Assembly: GCA_017654935.2 (NCBI GenBank)
Contig: CM065710.1
Coordinates: 24,416,591-24,480,590, forward strand
Origin: Phymorhynchus buccinoides
Taxonomy: Eukaryota; Mollusca; Gastropoda; Neogastropoda; Raphitomidae
Direction: 5' to 3'
Length of the DNA: 64,000 nucleotides
The number at the start of each line of letters is the position of its first letter. Within the stretch, counting starts at the first letter, position 1. The translations under genes and the position numbers were made by a program. The notes under the pieces are model-generated. The model was not told the origin of the DNA and did not search any database. It saw nothing but the letters and a program-made list of their open reading frames with translations. Below, in pieces: positions 11,607 to 22,297 of the stretch.

Positions 11607-11984
11607 GCACAGACTATATAGTTTCACATTCTATCTACTGTACATAGTAAGATTGAGGTTTTGAAGGTTGGTCTGGGAGAACACATTTCTATCTGACTGT
11701 ACTTAAGGGTATAGTAAGATATGTGGTATTTGAAGGTTCAGGTCTCAAAGGGAAGAAAACAAAAGTTGCTTTCAGGGAACTAAGTACTAACATCAACACA
11801 CACACAGTCAGAAACACACACTTGCTCAGACCCAAAATAACACACAGGCCTAGGCACTACACTACTACACTACACACACACACACACACACACACCTTTA
11901 CATCAAATAGGCAAGACTGTGGCATAGCGGACCTGTGGCATAGCGGGCACTTCCCCTGTCACCAAAGGCTGTCTTTCGCCATAC

Positions 11985-12127
11985 AGCACCATTCCAAAAT
12001 GGTCGCATTCCTTGGACTTTAACCAACATCAACTTCCGCTCCTAATCCTGCGTGTCCGGGTGGTGAGTCTCAAACCTCGGCTCAGTCGCGGACAGACTTT
12101 GGGCGAATTTATCTCACATTTGCCAAC
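11985..12127 (+). promoter_or_regulatory. probable promoter / 5' UTR of exon 1a
   Basis: Just upstream of the ATG at 12128 the sequence is less AT-rich than its surroundings. It holds an AAAATGG motif (11997-12003, YY1-like) and ACTTCCG (12032-12038, ETS-like), with no TATA box. These features fit a housekeeping-type promoter. The motif matches are short and the transcription start is not visible, so this is an inference from position. Confidence 0.35.
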
Positions 12128-12215
12128 ATGGTCGAGTTCGGCTCGGGTCCAGTGAAGGAGCACATCGACAACACCGTCTTCATCGTCCCTGGCATCATTA
12201 TTGTCGTCTTAGTCG
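12128..12215 (+). CDS. exon 1a of a small single-pass membrane protein gene
   Basis: ATG at 12128 opens 29 codons plus one base before a strong donor, G|GTAAGTT. The peptide begins MVEFGSGPVKEHIDNTVF and runs into a hydrophobic stretch (FIVPGIIIVVLV), the first half of a membrane helix. The exon ends in phase 1, so the split codon G|CG becomes Ala when joined to the exon at 25373, giving ...VLVAFFTYKL and a 69-residue product. The ATG has an A at -3 (CAACATGG), a fair start context. I do not recognise the family. Its size, the single helix and the basic tail make a small integral membrane protein likely, and topology was judged by eye only. The intron to the last exon would be about 13 kb and is packed with transposable elements. 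The main alternative is chance resemblance, made less likely by the phase, donor and hydrophobicity match. Confidence 0.72.
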
Positions 12216-12379
12216 GTAAGTTAATGTGTCAATTTTAATCTGCCGGCCTCCTGTCGTCTGCCATATGTTCGTCCCAGATGCTCTCTTGCATCTGCAGCAC
12301 TATATTTTCTTGTACAATTAATAATGTTCTAGTACTTCTACAGAATTGGAAACTCATGGTACAGCTTAGTCCTTAGTGA

Positions 12380-12470
12380 CTTAGTCCGCACACACACACG
12401 ACACACAGTGACACACACACACAGACACACACACACACAGAGAGGCACACACACACACACACACAGAGGC

Positions 12471-12512
<42 letters not shown>
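12380..12512. repeat. CA-rich microsatellite
   Basis: Interrupted (CA)n with GACACACAG and GAGG interruptions, within the first intron of the predicted gene. Confidence 0.85.
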
Positions 12513-12513
<1 letters not shown>

Positions 12514-12539
12514 ATGGTCAGATCATTGACTGTGGGCCC

Positions 12540-12850
12540 TCAAGAGAAAAAGAAGAAGACACAAACACATGTGCGCGCGCGTGTCGCAGTCAAAAAAGTC
12601 GCTCAGTCAAATAAATCGCCCGCTACTATGAGAGTGTGTATTTGCGACAACCAGAAATTTCACTTTTTCTGTACTTGAACCATTTACCTAACCCTAACCC
12701 TAACCCTAGAAAAAAAGTGAAATTTGTGGTTCATGCTCAATGTTGCAAAAAACTCATAGTAGCCGTCGATTTATTTGACTGAGCGACTTTTTTGACTGCG
12801 ACACGCGCGCGCATGGGTTTGCGTCGTCTTCTTCTTCTCTTTTTGGCTGC
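12540..12850. repeat. foldback repeat with a telomere-like core
   Basis: The left arm (AGAAAAAGAAGAAGACACAA, GTCGCAGTCAAAAAAGTCGC, CAGTCAAATAAATCG) is inverted on the right (CGATTTATTTGACTGAGCG, TTTTTTGACTGCGAC, CTTCTTCTTCTCTTTTT). Between the arms lie CCTAACCCTAACCCTAACCC (about 12688) and an inner inverted pair around AAATTTCAC and GTGAAATTT. A further partial direct copy of the left arm follows at 12872-12945. It lies in the first intron. Confidence 0.65.
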
Positions 12851-13376
12851 GACAGTGCGCATACACACATAATGGCCAGCTCATTGACTGTGGGCCCACA
12901 AGAGAAGAAGAAGAAGACGCAAACACATGCGCGCGCGCACACACACACACAGTCATAGTATTTTGCATGGTGCTCTAGTCTAGACGTCTTTGCTACACTG
13001 CTTAGTTCCACGATGTGTGCACGCGGTGAGTCAGGGTCAGGGATAGTTCAGTGACCTATGCCACAATGCAAAGCCTTTCTTCACTTCAGCTCACAGTGAT
13101 TTAGGCCTAGTGAGCGCTTTACGCGTGCATATATGGCGCCCTGAAAACCAAGTCAACCATTTTACGAAAAGACAGCATCTTTAGACTCTGAGTTGCTGGG
13201 AGGACAAGAAAAACTGCGTCACAATGACGCACTGAGTGGAAAATATATGCGTCAAAATCAGTAATATGTACGTCATTGACGCACATATTTGCGTCACCCG
13301 GAACACATTCTGCTGTTCTCAGGATAGGGTTAGGATCACAGAGGGCCCGTTTTAAAACCCAAAATTCTCGGTATTT

Positions 13377-13675
13377 AAAGTCAAGTCAAAGTCAAAGTCA
13401 AAAATACTTTATTATTACGTTAGGTGAAATTACAGCGTGGTCTCGTACAAGCACATTACAATCAAAGAAACACATTTGCATGCATGAAAAATGGAAACAA
13501 AACTAAGGAAAAATGAATGACAAATCATGCTTCGCAAAAAACATTTGAACATAGTTAGGGTCGATAGAAGCGGCTATCAAAACATTAAGAACTGCCCTCT
13601 TTCCCACCATTTCTATTATCGCATTCATTTGTTCACCCCCACCCTCTCCAAGTCACCTCAAGCTTTTTTATTCTT

Positions 13676-13712
<37 letters not shown>

Positions 13713-14580
13713 CACATACACACACAGACATAGACTGATAGAGACATACGGACAGACAGACACACACACACATGCACGTACGCACGCACATACGCACACA
13801 CGCACCGGTACACACGCACGCACGCTCACACACATAGACACACACATACATACACACACTACTGTACAGATTGACCAGATATACCTCTAGGCCTAAGCTA
13901 ATGTATAATTCCTCATTATTTGGTCTTAGCAGAGATCTTGTTCAGAAGTTCGACTGACTTAGGGACAAAACTAGCTGAATTTCTAATTGTTCTACAACGA
14001 ATAGTGCGGAACCGTCTATCAGATGGCAATAGTTCATAGCAATGCGATAGAACGTGACTTTCATCATTAGCGATCTTTCTGGCTTTTTGAACTACACGTT
14101 TTTCATACAACAAATACAAGTTGTCTTGCTTTCTACCCACGATCTTGCTACCAACATTCACAATCTTATTCAGAACACCCTTGGGTTTTACATTCAAGCC
14201 ACCGTACCAACAAATGAACGAAAATGTTATAATAGATTCAAGAAAACAACGATAAAAGCTTTGGAGAAGATCTGTGCTAACATTGAAAGATCTGAGCTTT
14301 CTCAGGCAGTACATCCTTGTCTGGCATTTCTTGGAAACATGATCAACATGAGAACTAAAAGTAAACTTATTGTCTATGATTGTTCCCAGATACTTGTATT
14401 CATCTACCCTTTCGACTGTCACACCTTTGATTGTGAGATCTGGCATTGGTACCGGGGATTTCCTAAAGTCGACTACCATTTCTTTTGTTTTTGTTACTTT
14501 GAGGTCAAGATAGTTTTCCTCACACCAGGACACAAACTTTTCAACCTGCTCAAAGTAAGTACTGTCTGAGTTAGAAGGGA
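13377..14580 (-). pseudogene. 5'-truncated non-LTR retrotransposon, reverse transcriptase C-terminus and 3' end
   Basis: The frame 14533-13916 (minus) encodes 205 residues typical of the C-terminal part of a LINE reverse transcriptase: SWCEENYLDLKVTKTKEMVV, then EYKYLGTIIDN, then RMYCLRKLRSFNV and FYRCFLESIITFS. The FADD catalytic motif would lie further upstream and is missing, and homology stops near 14580. Downstream on the minus strand come a CA/CT-rich stretch (13690-13860), an AATAAAG signal and a terminal (TTTGAC)n-like repeat at about 13377-13403, which is the LINE 3' end. The element is dead on arrival, with a clear 3' terminus and no 5' part. It resembles Jockey-superfamily elements of fishes and invertebrates. 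The exact clade is not assigned. Confidence 0.82.
13680..13860. repeat. CT then CA microsatellite inside the LINE 3' region
   Basis: (CT)n at about 13682-13709, then interrupted (CA)n to 13858. Both lie between the LINE coding remnant and its 3' terminus. Confidence 0.8.
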
Positions 14581-15214
14581 TGGGGAAAATCTGGTTTTGA
14601 TGGAAAAAATCAAAGTTGTCCGTCCCGGGGAAGGGTGGGAGAGTGCATTTTAGCCAGGAAGCAGGGTAGGAACGATCTAAGCCAGTGCCCCAGATCAGCT
14701 CCTCTACTGCTCAGCAAAGAGTAAGAGGTTGTATGATTGGTGAAATGAGCCCAGCCATTTTAGAAGCCATTGGTTTAACCCATAGCCCATCACGCGCTCG
14801 CGATGTTTAGCGAACCCATTTCCACCTGAAAAGCCAAACAAGTTTTTCTTCTCTACAGCTTGTTCGCAAATAGACGTGTGTCAGGGTCAGTCTTGTTACG
14901 TTTGTTGTTGATGTTAATCTGACTTTAGCATTTTAATGCTGTGTAGTAATTGTGTACCGTTTTGCTCTGTCGTCTCCTCAACACGTCGTCTACACGGCTC
15001 TTTAAAATGTGCATTTTCCATGCAAACCAGAGCTTCTGCTGTAATCCGTGGCAACACAATTCAGTGGGGACGGAATTTTTTTTTATTAGCTCATGTTGGA
15101 GTGGTAAAAATAGACCCGCGCCACAAACTATTGCGATTTTGCGCTTGTTTTTTTATTACCTCGTCCATCACCGGGACGGATAAAAATAAAACCTAGCGGA
15201 ACCTCTGGATCAGC

Positions 15215-15760
15215 CCAGGGTTATTGGCCTCTGCAACTAGGGTTATCAGGGATCAATCTTGTCACGGAACATCATACGTAATTTGACCAGTTCGAAGAAA
15301 GTATAATGGGTAATTTTCCTAAAACAATAGGTCAAAAGAGAAAAGAAAGGAACATTATACAACTTGCGCACAATGAAAGTTAGTATGCAATGTGAAGTAA
15401 TAAAAGAACAGTTACCTATGGTATATTGTTTCATCAAAGTCAATATGATCACTATGGAATCAGTTGCAGCACAAATCAAAATCATTTAAAGTTACTAACA
15501 GACATGAGGTCAACTTAATAAGTCACATGACCTATTCAGGCTATTGCCTGCAAAAACAGTAGGTCATTTCAAAATGTGATGTGTCAATGACTGATGACCG
15601 GTGCTAAGATTAGAATGATCCCTGGGTTATTAACGCCCTTGACAGTGAGAGTGAAGCCCTTGTTGGTCAGTACTGAAAAGGGCATTCACTCTTGCGAAAG
15701 GCAGCCATTTAGTGGCCTCAAATAGGGTTATTGGCGAGAGTTATGCCCTTGTTTCAAGAC
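15215..15760. mobile_element. TIR element (GGCCTCTGCAA family) interrupted by a second element
   Basis: TTATTGGCCTCTGCAACTAG at the left is followed, after an interruption at about 15249-15626, by TTATTAACGCCCTTGACAG, CACTCTTGCGAAAGGCAGCC and TAGGGTTATTGGCGAGAG. The uninterrupted order is seen at 33060-33292 (inverse), and a partial copy lies at 63885-64000. Confidence 0.6.
15249..15626. mobile_element. nested element with CAGGGATCA ends
   Basis: Starts CAGGGATCAATCTTGTC and ends AGAATGATCCCTG. The flanks AGGGTTAT and (T)GGGTTAT are nearly identical, so an 8-bp target duplication with one mismatch is possible, which would fit a hAT-like element. No transposase is present. Confidence 0.5.
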
Positions 15761-15891
15761 CCAACTTTGAGATTGAGAAGACTTTGTAAATAAATAATTT
15801 ATAATGCGTTGATGTCTAAAGTACTACTTATCTGGAGGTTGCAGCTTGGTGAGCGAGCGGAGGGTGAAAGTGTTAAAGAGCTGGTATTGAT

Positions 15892-16273
15892 AGGTGCATG
15901 GGTGCTACTCTTTCATTTTTACACTGATTTCAGTATTTTTAATTTTACCAGAAACTGAACTTCATTTTTTTTTTAATTCATCCCCAAAATTATTTTTTTT
16001 AATAATAATGACCACAAGCGATTTGGGGCGTTTTGAACTTGGTTGCTCTATTTTGGAAGTTTACAAAGGCAATGTAATAATTTTGCAAGGCTTATCTATC
16101 AGACTCAAACTGTCTTTGTCTGTCTTTTGAACTGTCTATCTCGTTATCTCTCTCTCTTAACTTGCCCCCCTGAATCGTCCGACGGGACTCTGCCCCTGTA
16201 CCCTGCTGGGGTCATGGGTCCCTGGACCCCTGCCTTTCAGGTTTTTTTTTAATTTTGAGGAGTTGCACCCATG
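15892..16273. repeat. TIR element, CATGGGTGCAAC family
   Basis: Left GTGCATGGGTGCTACTC, right GGAGTTGCACCCATGC. The interior shares AATTTTACCAGAAA and CCTGGACCCCTGCCTTTCAGG with other copies. It is diverged and carries extra internal sequence. Confidence 0.5.
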
Positions 16274-16430
16274 CTGGTGAAGAATATATTAAGCTGTAAA
16301 AACTAAAATACATTTAATATACATTTAATGACCAGTGGTAGAGCGAAGTGAGCCGGGGCTTGGCCCGCTAGTTGCCTAGGTATAACGAACAGCACTTAAC
16401 TAAGTACTGGTGCGTTTCTGGATCCTATCA

Positions 16431-17800
16431 CAGGGTTCATGCAGTCTTTGAAGGTCTTTGACAAATGAAGTGCCATTTTCAAGTCTTTGAAAATTACCTT
16501 AAAAAATGGACTATAAGACGAACCTGTATATAAAGTAAATTGACAAAATATTAGGTATTTATTCACATATAAGCCGCACCAGTTTATAAGCTGCAGAGAA
16601 AATTGTATGTGCACAAACCAACACAAACATGGAAATTCTCATATCAGAACATAGGTATTTAATGTTCTTGGACAATTTAATCATGAGATTTGAATCTATT
16701 GATTACCAAAACCAGTTTTGAGTCTAAAGAAGCTCAAAATAAGCTGAAGAATGTGGCCAGAAACAGATTTAATCATCATATAATAAAAAGGCAAGGTGTG
16801 TGTGTGTGTGTGTGTGTGAAACACAAAACGGGCCTTATAACTCCGCCGTTTTTCGACCGAATCGCTTCAAATTTGCTGTGAGCCCTAACGGGGTGATGGC
16901 AACGGCAACCGAGCCGGCCTAAATGTCATTTGCGCGGTTTGGCAAATGCGCGAAACGCGTATCCGCCGGCCTCTCGGCGCCTGTATCTCCGGTATTTCTA
17001 GGCCGATTGCCTTCGAATTTGGCAGGTAGATGATTGGGGACGGTGACTATCCGTGGAAGCGAATCGATTCATAAACGCGTGCGATAAGTGCCGCTTCACC
17101 TTTTCACAAACCGCGCGTAACCAGACCGGACATTGACTCATAATTTGGAATGTGCATGCCCACGGACAGTGACTATCTTGGTGGAAAATGTCTACACCAT
17201 CCATTCATAAACGCGCGCGATATGAGCCAATTTCCATTTGCGTGGAGATAAAGGGGGTCCGGAAACCAGGAAACCCCCCTCCCTAGATCCGCCCTGATAT
17301 TCAAAGAGAATTGCCGATTTTGGTGGGTAGAGCAGGATGAGAGAAGAAGATGGAAAGAAGGAGAGACACAAAAGTAATAATATAATATTTCGTGGACCAC
17401 GGTGCTCGGTATTTCTGGTACTAGGCTTTGCGCTAGTACTGATAAATGTAGAATGGGAAAAAAAAATCCACAGATAAGCCGCATCAGTTTATAAGCCGCA
17501 TGGGTCAAAGTTAAGGAAAAAAGTAGCGGCTTATAGTCCGCATTTTACGGTGGCTTTGGTCTATAATAATTGTTAAATGGTTTGTGAAATCATTGATTCC
17601 ATATAGCAGACGTCCTCGATTTGTCGAGAGTTACTTCCCTTCACTATATCCAGGTCTTTTGGCTGAACCGATGCAACTTGAATGATCATGATCGAAGCAA
17701 TCGCCGTCAGTGCATGCCGGGAGAGGTTTTTGAAAATATGAAACGGTCTTTTAAAATGTCTTTGAAAGTTTGTGAATTTTGTATTCCTGTATGAACCCTG
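16431..17800. mobile_element. hAT-like element (CAGGGTTCAT ends) hosting nested elements
   Basis: CAGGGTTCATGCAG at the left and TTCCTGTATGAACCCTG at the right form the terminal repeats. Subterminal CTTTGAAGGTCTTTGA and CTTTGAAAGTTTGTGAA are also inverted. About 1 kb of the interior (16498-17550) is a different element. No transposase frame. Confidence 0.6.
16498..17550. mobile_element. nested element with GGACTATAAG(C/A)CG ends
   Basis: Left TTAAAAAATGGACTATAAG, right CTTATAGTCCGCATTTTACG. Repeated ATAAGCCGCA(C/T)CAG blocks lie near both ends. The interior 16795-17300 is GC-rich and contains a GT tract. A related element occupies 26871-27521. No protein-coding capacity was recognised. Confidence 0.55.
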
Positions 17801-18235
17801 GGTAAAGGTAAAGATGTGCCACCCCCCCCCCCCCCCCCCCCTGCATTTCTCGGTTAATTCCATTTTTCCGTTTTTGCCTTTCTTACCAAACATAAAGCTG
17901 TATTTTATTAACCTTTTCAGCTAATTATCTTTTTGGAATAATAACCCTAACCCCCCCCCCCCCCCCCCCCCCCCCTAAGATGGAAAAACACAATGAACCA
18001 CGACTGTGACAAATGCCGCAGTGTACTGCAGTACATAGGGGGGGGGGGGGGGGGGGTCCTATTAGATAATGGCCTTTATCATGACTGCAATTAATTATTG
18101 AACAAAGATAATTAGCTGAAAATGTTCATAAAATACAGCTTCATGTTTGGTAAGAAAGGCAAAAACGGAAAAATGGAATTAACCGAGAAATGCAGTGGGG
18201 GGGGTGGGGGGGGGTGGCACATCTTTACCTTTACC
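17801..18235. mobile_element. long foldback element (GGTAAAGGTAAAGATGTGCC family), copy 1
   Basis: Both ends read GTAAAGGTAAAGATGTGCC in inverse orientation, followed by inverted TGCATTTCTCGGTTAATTCC, TTGCCTTTCTTACCAAACAT and AGCTAATTATCTTT. The centre carries poly-C/poly-G runs and ATAACCCTAACCC. GAACCCTG is present directly on each side. Other copies: 46508-46904 and 48444-48885. Confidence 0.7.
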
Positions 18236-18365
18236 GAACCCTGTATCGGCACCTTCAGGTGTTTATTTTTCATCCTAAGCTAAAGTAGGCATCACAAGGA
18301 ACAGGTATAAATGTGACCTGTCACCACAAAATGAGTCGTGATGTCCCAGAGGTCACTTTTGAGTT

Positions 18366-18545
18366 TACAGTGGAACCTCCCTTATAAGACCTTAAAAAAT
18401 CATCCAAAATGAGGTCTTATGAGGGAGGGGTCTTATAAGGGAGGTAATTTTAATACTTACAAAGAAGGGCAATGTCTCAGAGAAGTAGGTTTTATGTGGG
18501 AGGGAGTCTTATAATGGCAGGTCTTATAAGGGAGGTTCCACTGTA
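18366..18545. mobile_element. Tigger-like MITE, copy
   Basis: Complete: TACAGTGGAACCTCCCTTAT at the left, GGGAGGTTCCACTGTA at the right, TA on both sides, interior like 10528. Confidence 0.78.
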
Positions 18546-18939
18546 TTAACAAATTGTTATTCTGCATTAAAAAAAATCTTTCCAACAAACCAAACAAATT
18601 GTAAATCGGACTGTTTGTTGCAAAGTTATGAAGATTTGAAGTCGTATGCTCAGGGAATCGATGAAATGAGAAAATGCGACAGGAAAGTTTCAAAATATGT
18701 AGAAAACAACCAGATGTTTCTGATATAAACACACTTTTAAGGCAGAAAGGATTGTTTTTACACTTCAATGCTTCTGTATGAGGTAGATAAAGACAATAAT
18801 AGGTCAAAATCTGAGAATTGATGATTTGACCCCCTTCCACTTAAAATTGCCCCTTGGGGGTAAGTGAGCTGGGGACAACACGACTCATTTTGTGGCGACG
18901 GGTCAGAAATGGACTTACAGTTACACAGTACACAATTGT

Positions 18940-19102
18940 TACAGTGGAACCTCCCTTATAAGACCTCCCATGATAAGACACCCTCCCATATAAGACCTAC
19001 TTCTCTGAGACATTGCCCTTCTTTGCAAATATTAAAATTACCTCCCTTATAAGACCTCATTTTGGATTATTTTTGAAGGTCTTTAAGAGAGGTTCCCCTG
19101 TA
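18940..19102. mobile_element. Tigger-like MITE, copy in opposite orientation
   Basis: Starts TACAGTGGAACCTCCCTTAT and ends AGGTTCCCCTGTA with one changed base in the right TIR. The internal order (CTACTTCTCTGAGACATTGC before CCTCATTTTGGAT) is inverted relative to 18366. Confidence 0.75.
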
Positions 19103-19144
19103 TTGGAAGAGAAGGAGAGTGTTCAAGAAAGAGACAGGCACAAA

Positions 19145-19175
<31 letters not shown>

Positions 19176-19260
19176 CAACTTAATTGAAAACACTGTCACT
19201 GTCAGCAAATCACCCAACTGTCAGCAAATCACCCAACTGTCAGCAAATCACCCAACCGCA
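19145..19260. repeat. (GACA)n tract and 19-bp tandem repeats
   Basis: A GACAGACA run at about 19146-19172 is followed at 19197-19256 by three to four copies of CTGTCAGCAAATCACCCAA. Confidence 0.75.
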
Positions 19261-19596
19261 ACAGGTGCTGTGAATAGCAAACCTTCACCTTGACACTCAC
19301 CGTGTCAGATAACATTGAAATCAACCAGTCATGTTCGTTGTCTTCCTCTTATCCTATGTGGTTCGTGGGAACTGGAAAGCTGTTGGCCCTCTCTCTTTTC
19401 TCATAGACATTCACTTACCGTACATAGCACATGTACTTACTGCTTCATACCTGGCCCCTGTGTTACTATACCAGTCCTGTGTTTTAACAGAAGTTTTTAG
19501 CAGAATAGTATCTACCTGCAGCTTTGCAGCTAGCTAGCACCCATTTCTGCTTGTAGAGCTGAAATAGAGCTGTGTACAGTAAGGACTTGAGATTCA

Positions 19597-19869
19597 CATG
19601 GGTGCAACTTTTCCTGGTATACAAGGATTTCCTGTTTTTGAATTTTACCAGAAAAGGAATTTCCTGTTTTGAAAAATTTGTCTGACAAGATCTTTGTGTG
19701 TCTATTGTATTTTTCAAACACTTTAAAATAAGCATTTGTATAAATTGTGGAAAAAGCAAACTAAAATACGTTCATAATAAATCAATTTTTGCTTCAACTG
19801 CAGGGGGACATTACCCCTAGACCCCGGCCTTTCAGGTTTTTTTTTCATTTTGTGTAGTTGCACCCATGC
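19597..19869. repeat. TIR element, CATGGGTGCAAC family, good copy
   Basis: Left ACATGGGTGCAACTTTTCC, right TGTAGTTGCACCCATGC. The interior carries TTTCCTGGTATACAAGG and CATTACCCCTAGACCCCGG. About 270 bp, no coding capacity. Confidence 0.65.
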
Positions 19870-19879
19870 TTTTAGTCTT

Positions 19880-20750
19880 CATGGCAACGTGTTTGTGAAA
19901 AGATGGAGTAACCCTTGAACTCTATCAAGCTGATGTAGAGAGTATTCCGCTGATTGGTTTAACTTAATTTTGGCCTTTGCAGTTGTGTTATGTTTTAGAA
20001 ACAAAACCAAGAAAAAGGTGAATCCGACTCCAACACGTCAGTTGTAGCTTCTTGACGTTTAAAAAGTGTATTTTGTTGCTTTCAATCCTGCCACCAGTGT
20101 TTCAGTAACACAGTCTTAGCGCAAGAATAGTGACTCTAAATCGGAGTGAGATTGGTTTGTGTGTGTAGTGGAGACAGCTGTTGAAGGGATGTGTGTGTGT
20201 GTGCGTGTACACGCGTGTGTGCGTGACTGACAGTTGCGTGTACATGCATATATACACGTGCACTACAAACAGCTGTTTCCTCCTGATGTTGAAATTGAAC
20301 TATAAGTAGTTTCATCCCGTTGTTTCTAATGAGCTGTTTGCTATATTGTGTTAGAAAAAATATTTGTTGGGGTATTTTACCATGTCATATTTTGTGATTT
20401 TATACAACAGACTGACAGTTAAGGGGAGGGTATAAAAGTTAGATTTTGCTGGAGCTTTTTGATAATGTGGTGTTCAGTTGTGTTCTAGTAATACTTTTAG
20501 TTTTAGGGAAAAGCTGTTTTGATAGAAATGATCTGTTGTTCACCATATGGTAGACATTGGACTGTGTTAATCACAACACCATTTGCTCTTCTTTTGTTAA
20601 ACAGGATGTTTGTGTGTAAATTCATTGTCTGTCTAGGCAGCGAGGAAAGCAGTTCAAAAGTGAAATGAAACAAGAAACAGAACGTGCAGGAACACATCAT
20701 TAAACAGTTTTTTTATATAAATGGATTTATAAAGCTCATTATGTAACAGC
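19880..20750. other. intron, no gene seen
   Basis: AT-rich intronic sequence with a GT/CG-alternating tract at about 20187-20260. No domain or complete element was recognised. Confidence 0.45.
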
Positions 20751-20754
20751 AGTT

Positions 20755-20895
20755 CTGTGTGTGTGCGCGCGCGCGCGTGTGTGTGTGTGTGCATGCCTGC
20801 ATGCATGTGTCTGTGTGTGTGTGTGTGTGTGTGTGCGCGCACATGTGCATGTATGTGAGGAAAGTGTGTGTGTGGGGGGGGAGGGGGGGGGGGGA
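20755..20895. repeat. GT/GC microsatellite and poly-G
   Basis: (GT)n with a GCGCGCGC core at about 20763-20776, another GT tract to 20840, then GTGTGTGTGGGGGGG and a G-rich run to 20893. Confidence 0.85.
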
Positions 20896-21243
20896 TCTCT
20901 GTCTAAACAAACATGTTTTATATATCAGTTGAAGACTTGGGGAAGTTGGTGAAAATCCACTATTCACAGTAGAGATATTTTAATTCATTTTCTTGAAGGC
21001 AAATTTCAATTTCAACATTATACTTGTGAACAGCAAAGAGCATGATTTTGCCCAACATATTGTTAGAACCTAACAATACTGTAACCGCAGGAACACTTCA
21101 TAATAGTTTTAAAAACAAATTAGATTTTGGGAAGAATTTTGCTTCCTTGCTAAGTAACATAAGTCTTTACACAAGGTCAACACCCGAACGCCCGTATATT
21201 TCAAATTTTATTCATTCTTTATCTCATACACCCAACCATGGAC

Positions 21244-21245
<2 letters not shown>

Positions 21246-21284
<39 letters not shown>
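21246..21284. repeat. (GT)n microsatellite at the left border of a LINE
   Basis: Pure GT run ending directly at the first recognisable reverse-transcriptase codons. A matching GT run occurs at the right end of the LINE (22279-22298). Confidence 0.85.
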
Positions 21285-21288
<4 letters not shown>

Positions 21289-22278
21289 ATATTATAAATG
21301 ATCTCCCAGAAGACATACAAAGTGCATGCAAGATATTTGCAGATGATACTAAAGTGTATAATCGTTCCCAAAATTCAGATATACTGCAAAACGATATTAA
21401 CAGACTCATAGAATGGTCAGAGAAGTGGAATTTATATTTTAACGCAGGAAAATGCAAGGTTATGCACGCGGGGTACAATAATCCAAGTAAAGGATATTAA
21501 ATTACTCATGGCTCATCTAAGCATGTTTTAGATACTTGTACAGAGGAGAAGGACCTAGGGGTTATATTTGATTCAAAACTCAAATTTGATAAGCACATCA
21601 CAACAGCGATAAATAAAGCCAGTAGGATGCTGGGCTTGATCAGAAGGAGTTTTAAAAACTTAAATAAAGAGGTGTTCATAAATCTTTACAAATGTTTAAT
21701 ACGGCCTCATCTTGAGTATGGCAATATAATTTGGAATCCCTTTCTTAAACGACAGTCCAGTGCAATTGAGAAGGTACAGAGGAGAGCAACCAAACTGATA
21801 AAATCCATGACAAATTTGGATTATGAGGACAGGCTAAGTAAATTAGACTTGCCATCTTTAAAATATAGAAGACTAAGGGGAGATTTGATAAATGTTTACA
21901 AGATTCTTCAAGGCACTGACAATACTAACAAAGGCTTGTTTCACTTGTCTAACGAAATAAGAACCCGTAATAGTGAACTTAAGATCCTAACCAGGTACAG
22001 CAGAAATAACATTAGAAAAAACTTTTTTTCTAACAGAGTCACCCAATATTGGAACAATCTCCCTGCACATGTATACTAAACTGGCCTCAGATACAAACAA
22101 ATTCAAAAACCTCCTAGACAGTGATCCAAAAATTGCCCTGTTAAAGTACATCCATGATTAGTGCATCAATATGGATGCTAAAAACCGCCACAGCAATTGC
22201 CAAACAGAAACACTAACCAAAAGGAAGGACGCATTGAGAGGCTGCAAGGCCTGGTCGTCCAAATACCTGACCTGACCT
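21285..22278 (+). pseudogene. CR1-like LINE fragment, reverse transcriptase C-terminal half
   Basis: Immediately after the GT run the frame reads IINDLPEDIQSACKIFADDTKVY. FADD is the catalytic motif of LINE reverse transcriptases, and NDLPED precedes it in CR1-type enzymes. One in-frame stop (TAA at 21498-21500) splits the frame, which continues as EEKDLGVIFDSKLKFDKHI, then KASRMLGLIRRSFKN, then CLIRPHLEYGNIIWNP, KVQRRATKLI and FFSNRVTQYWNNLPAHVY, ending at 22079. The LGVI, RPHLEYG and WN-LP motifs are typical of the CR1 C-terminus. About 200 bp of 3' UTR ends in a CTGACCTGACCTG repeat. The fragment lacks the endonuclease and the N-terminal half of the RT, so it is 5'-truncated and inactive. 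Confidence 0.85.
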
Positions 22279-22297
22279 GTGTGTGTGCGTGTGTGTG

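Noticed and set aside
12688..12710. Interstitial telomere
   Set aside because: Only about three repeats, at the centre of a foldback; not a chromosome-end relic by itself.
14054..14569. Plus-strand 171-residue frame
   Set aside because: Antisense shadow of the LINE reverse transcriptase on the minus strand.
21042..21245. N-terminal extension of the CR1-like reverse transcriptase
   Set aside because: The frame is continuous through the GT run, but the residues before it do not resemble reverse transcriptase; LINE homology starts after the microsatellite.
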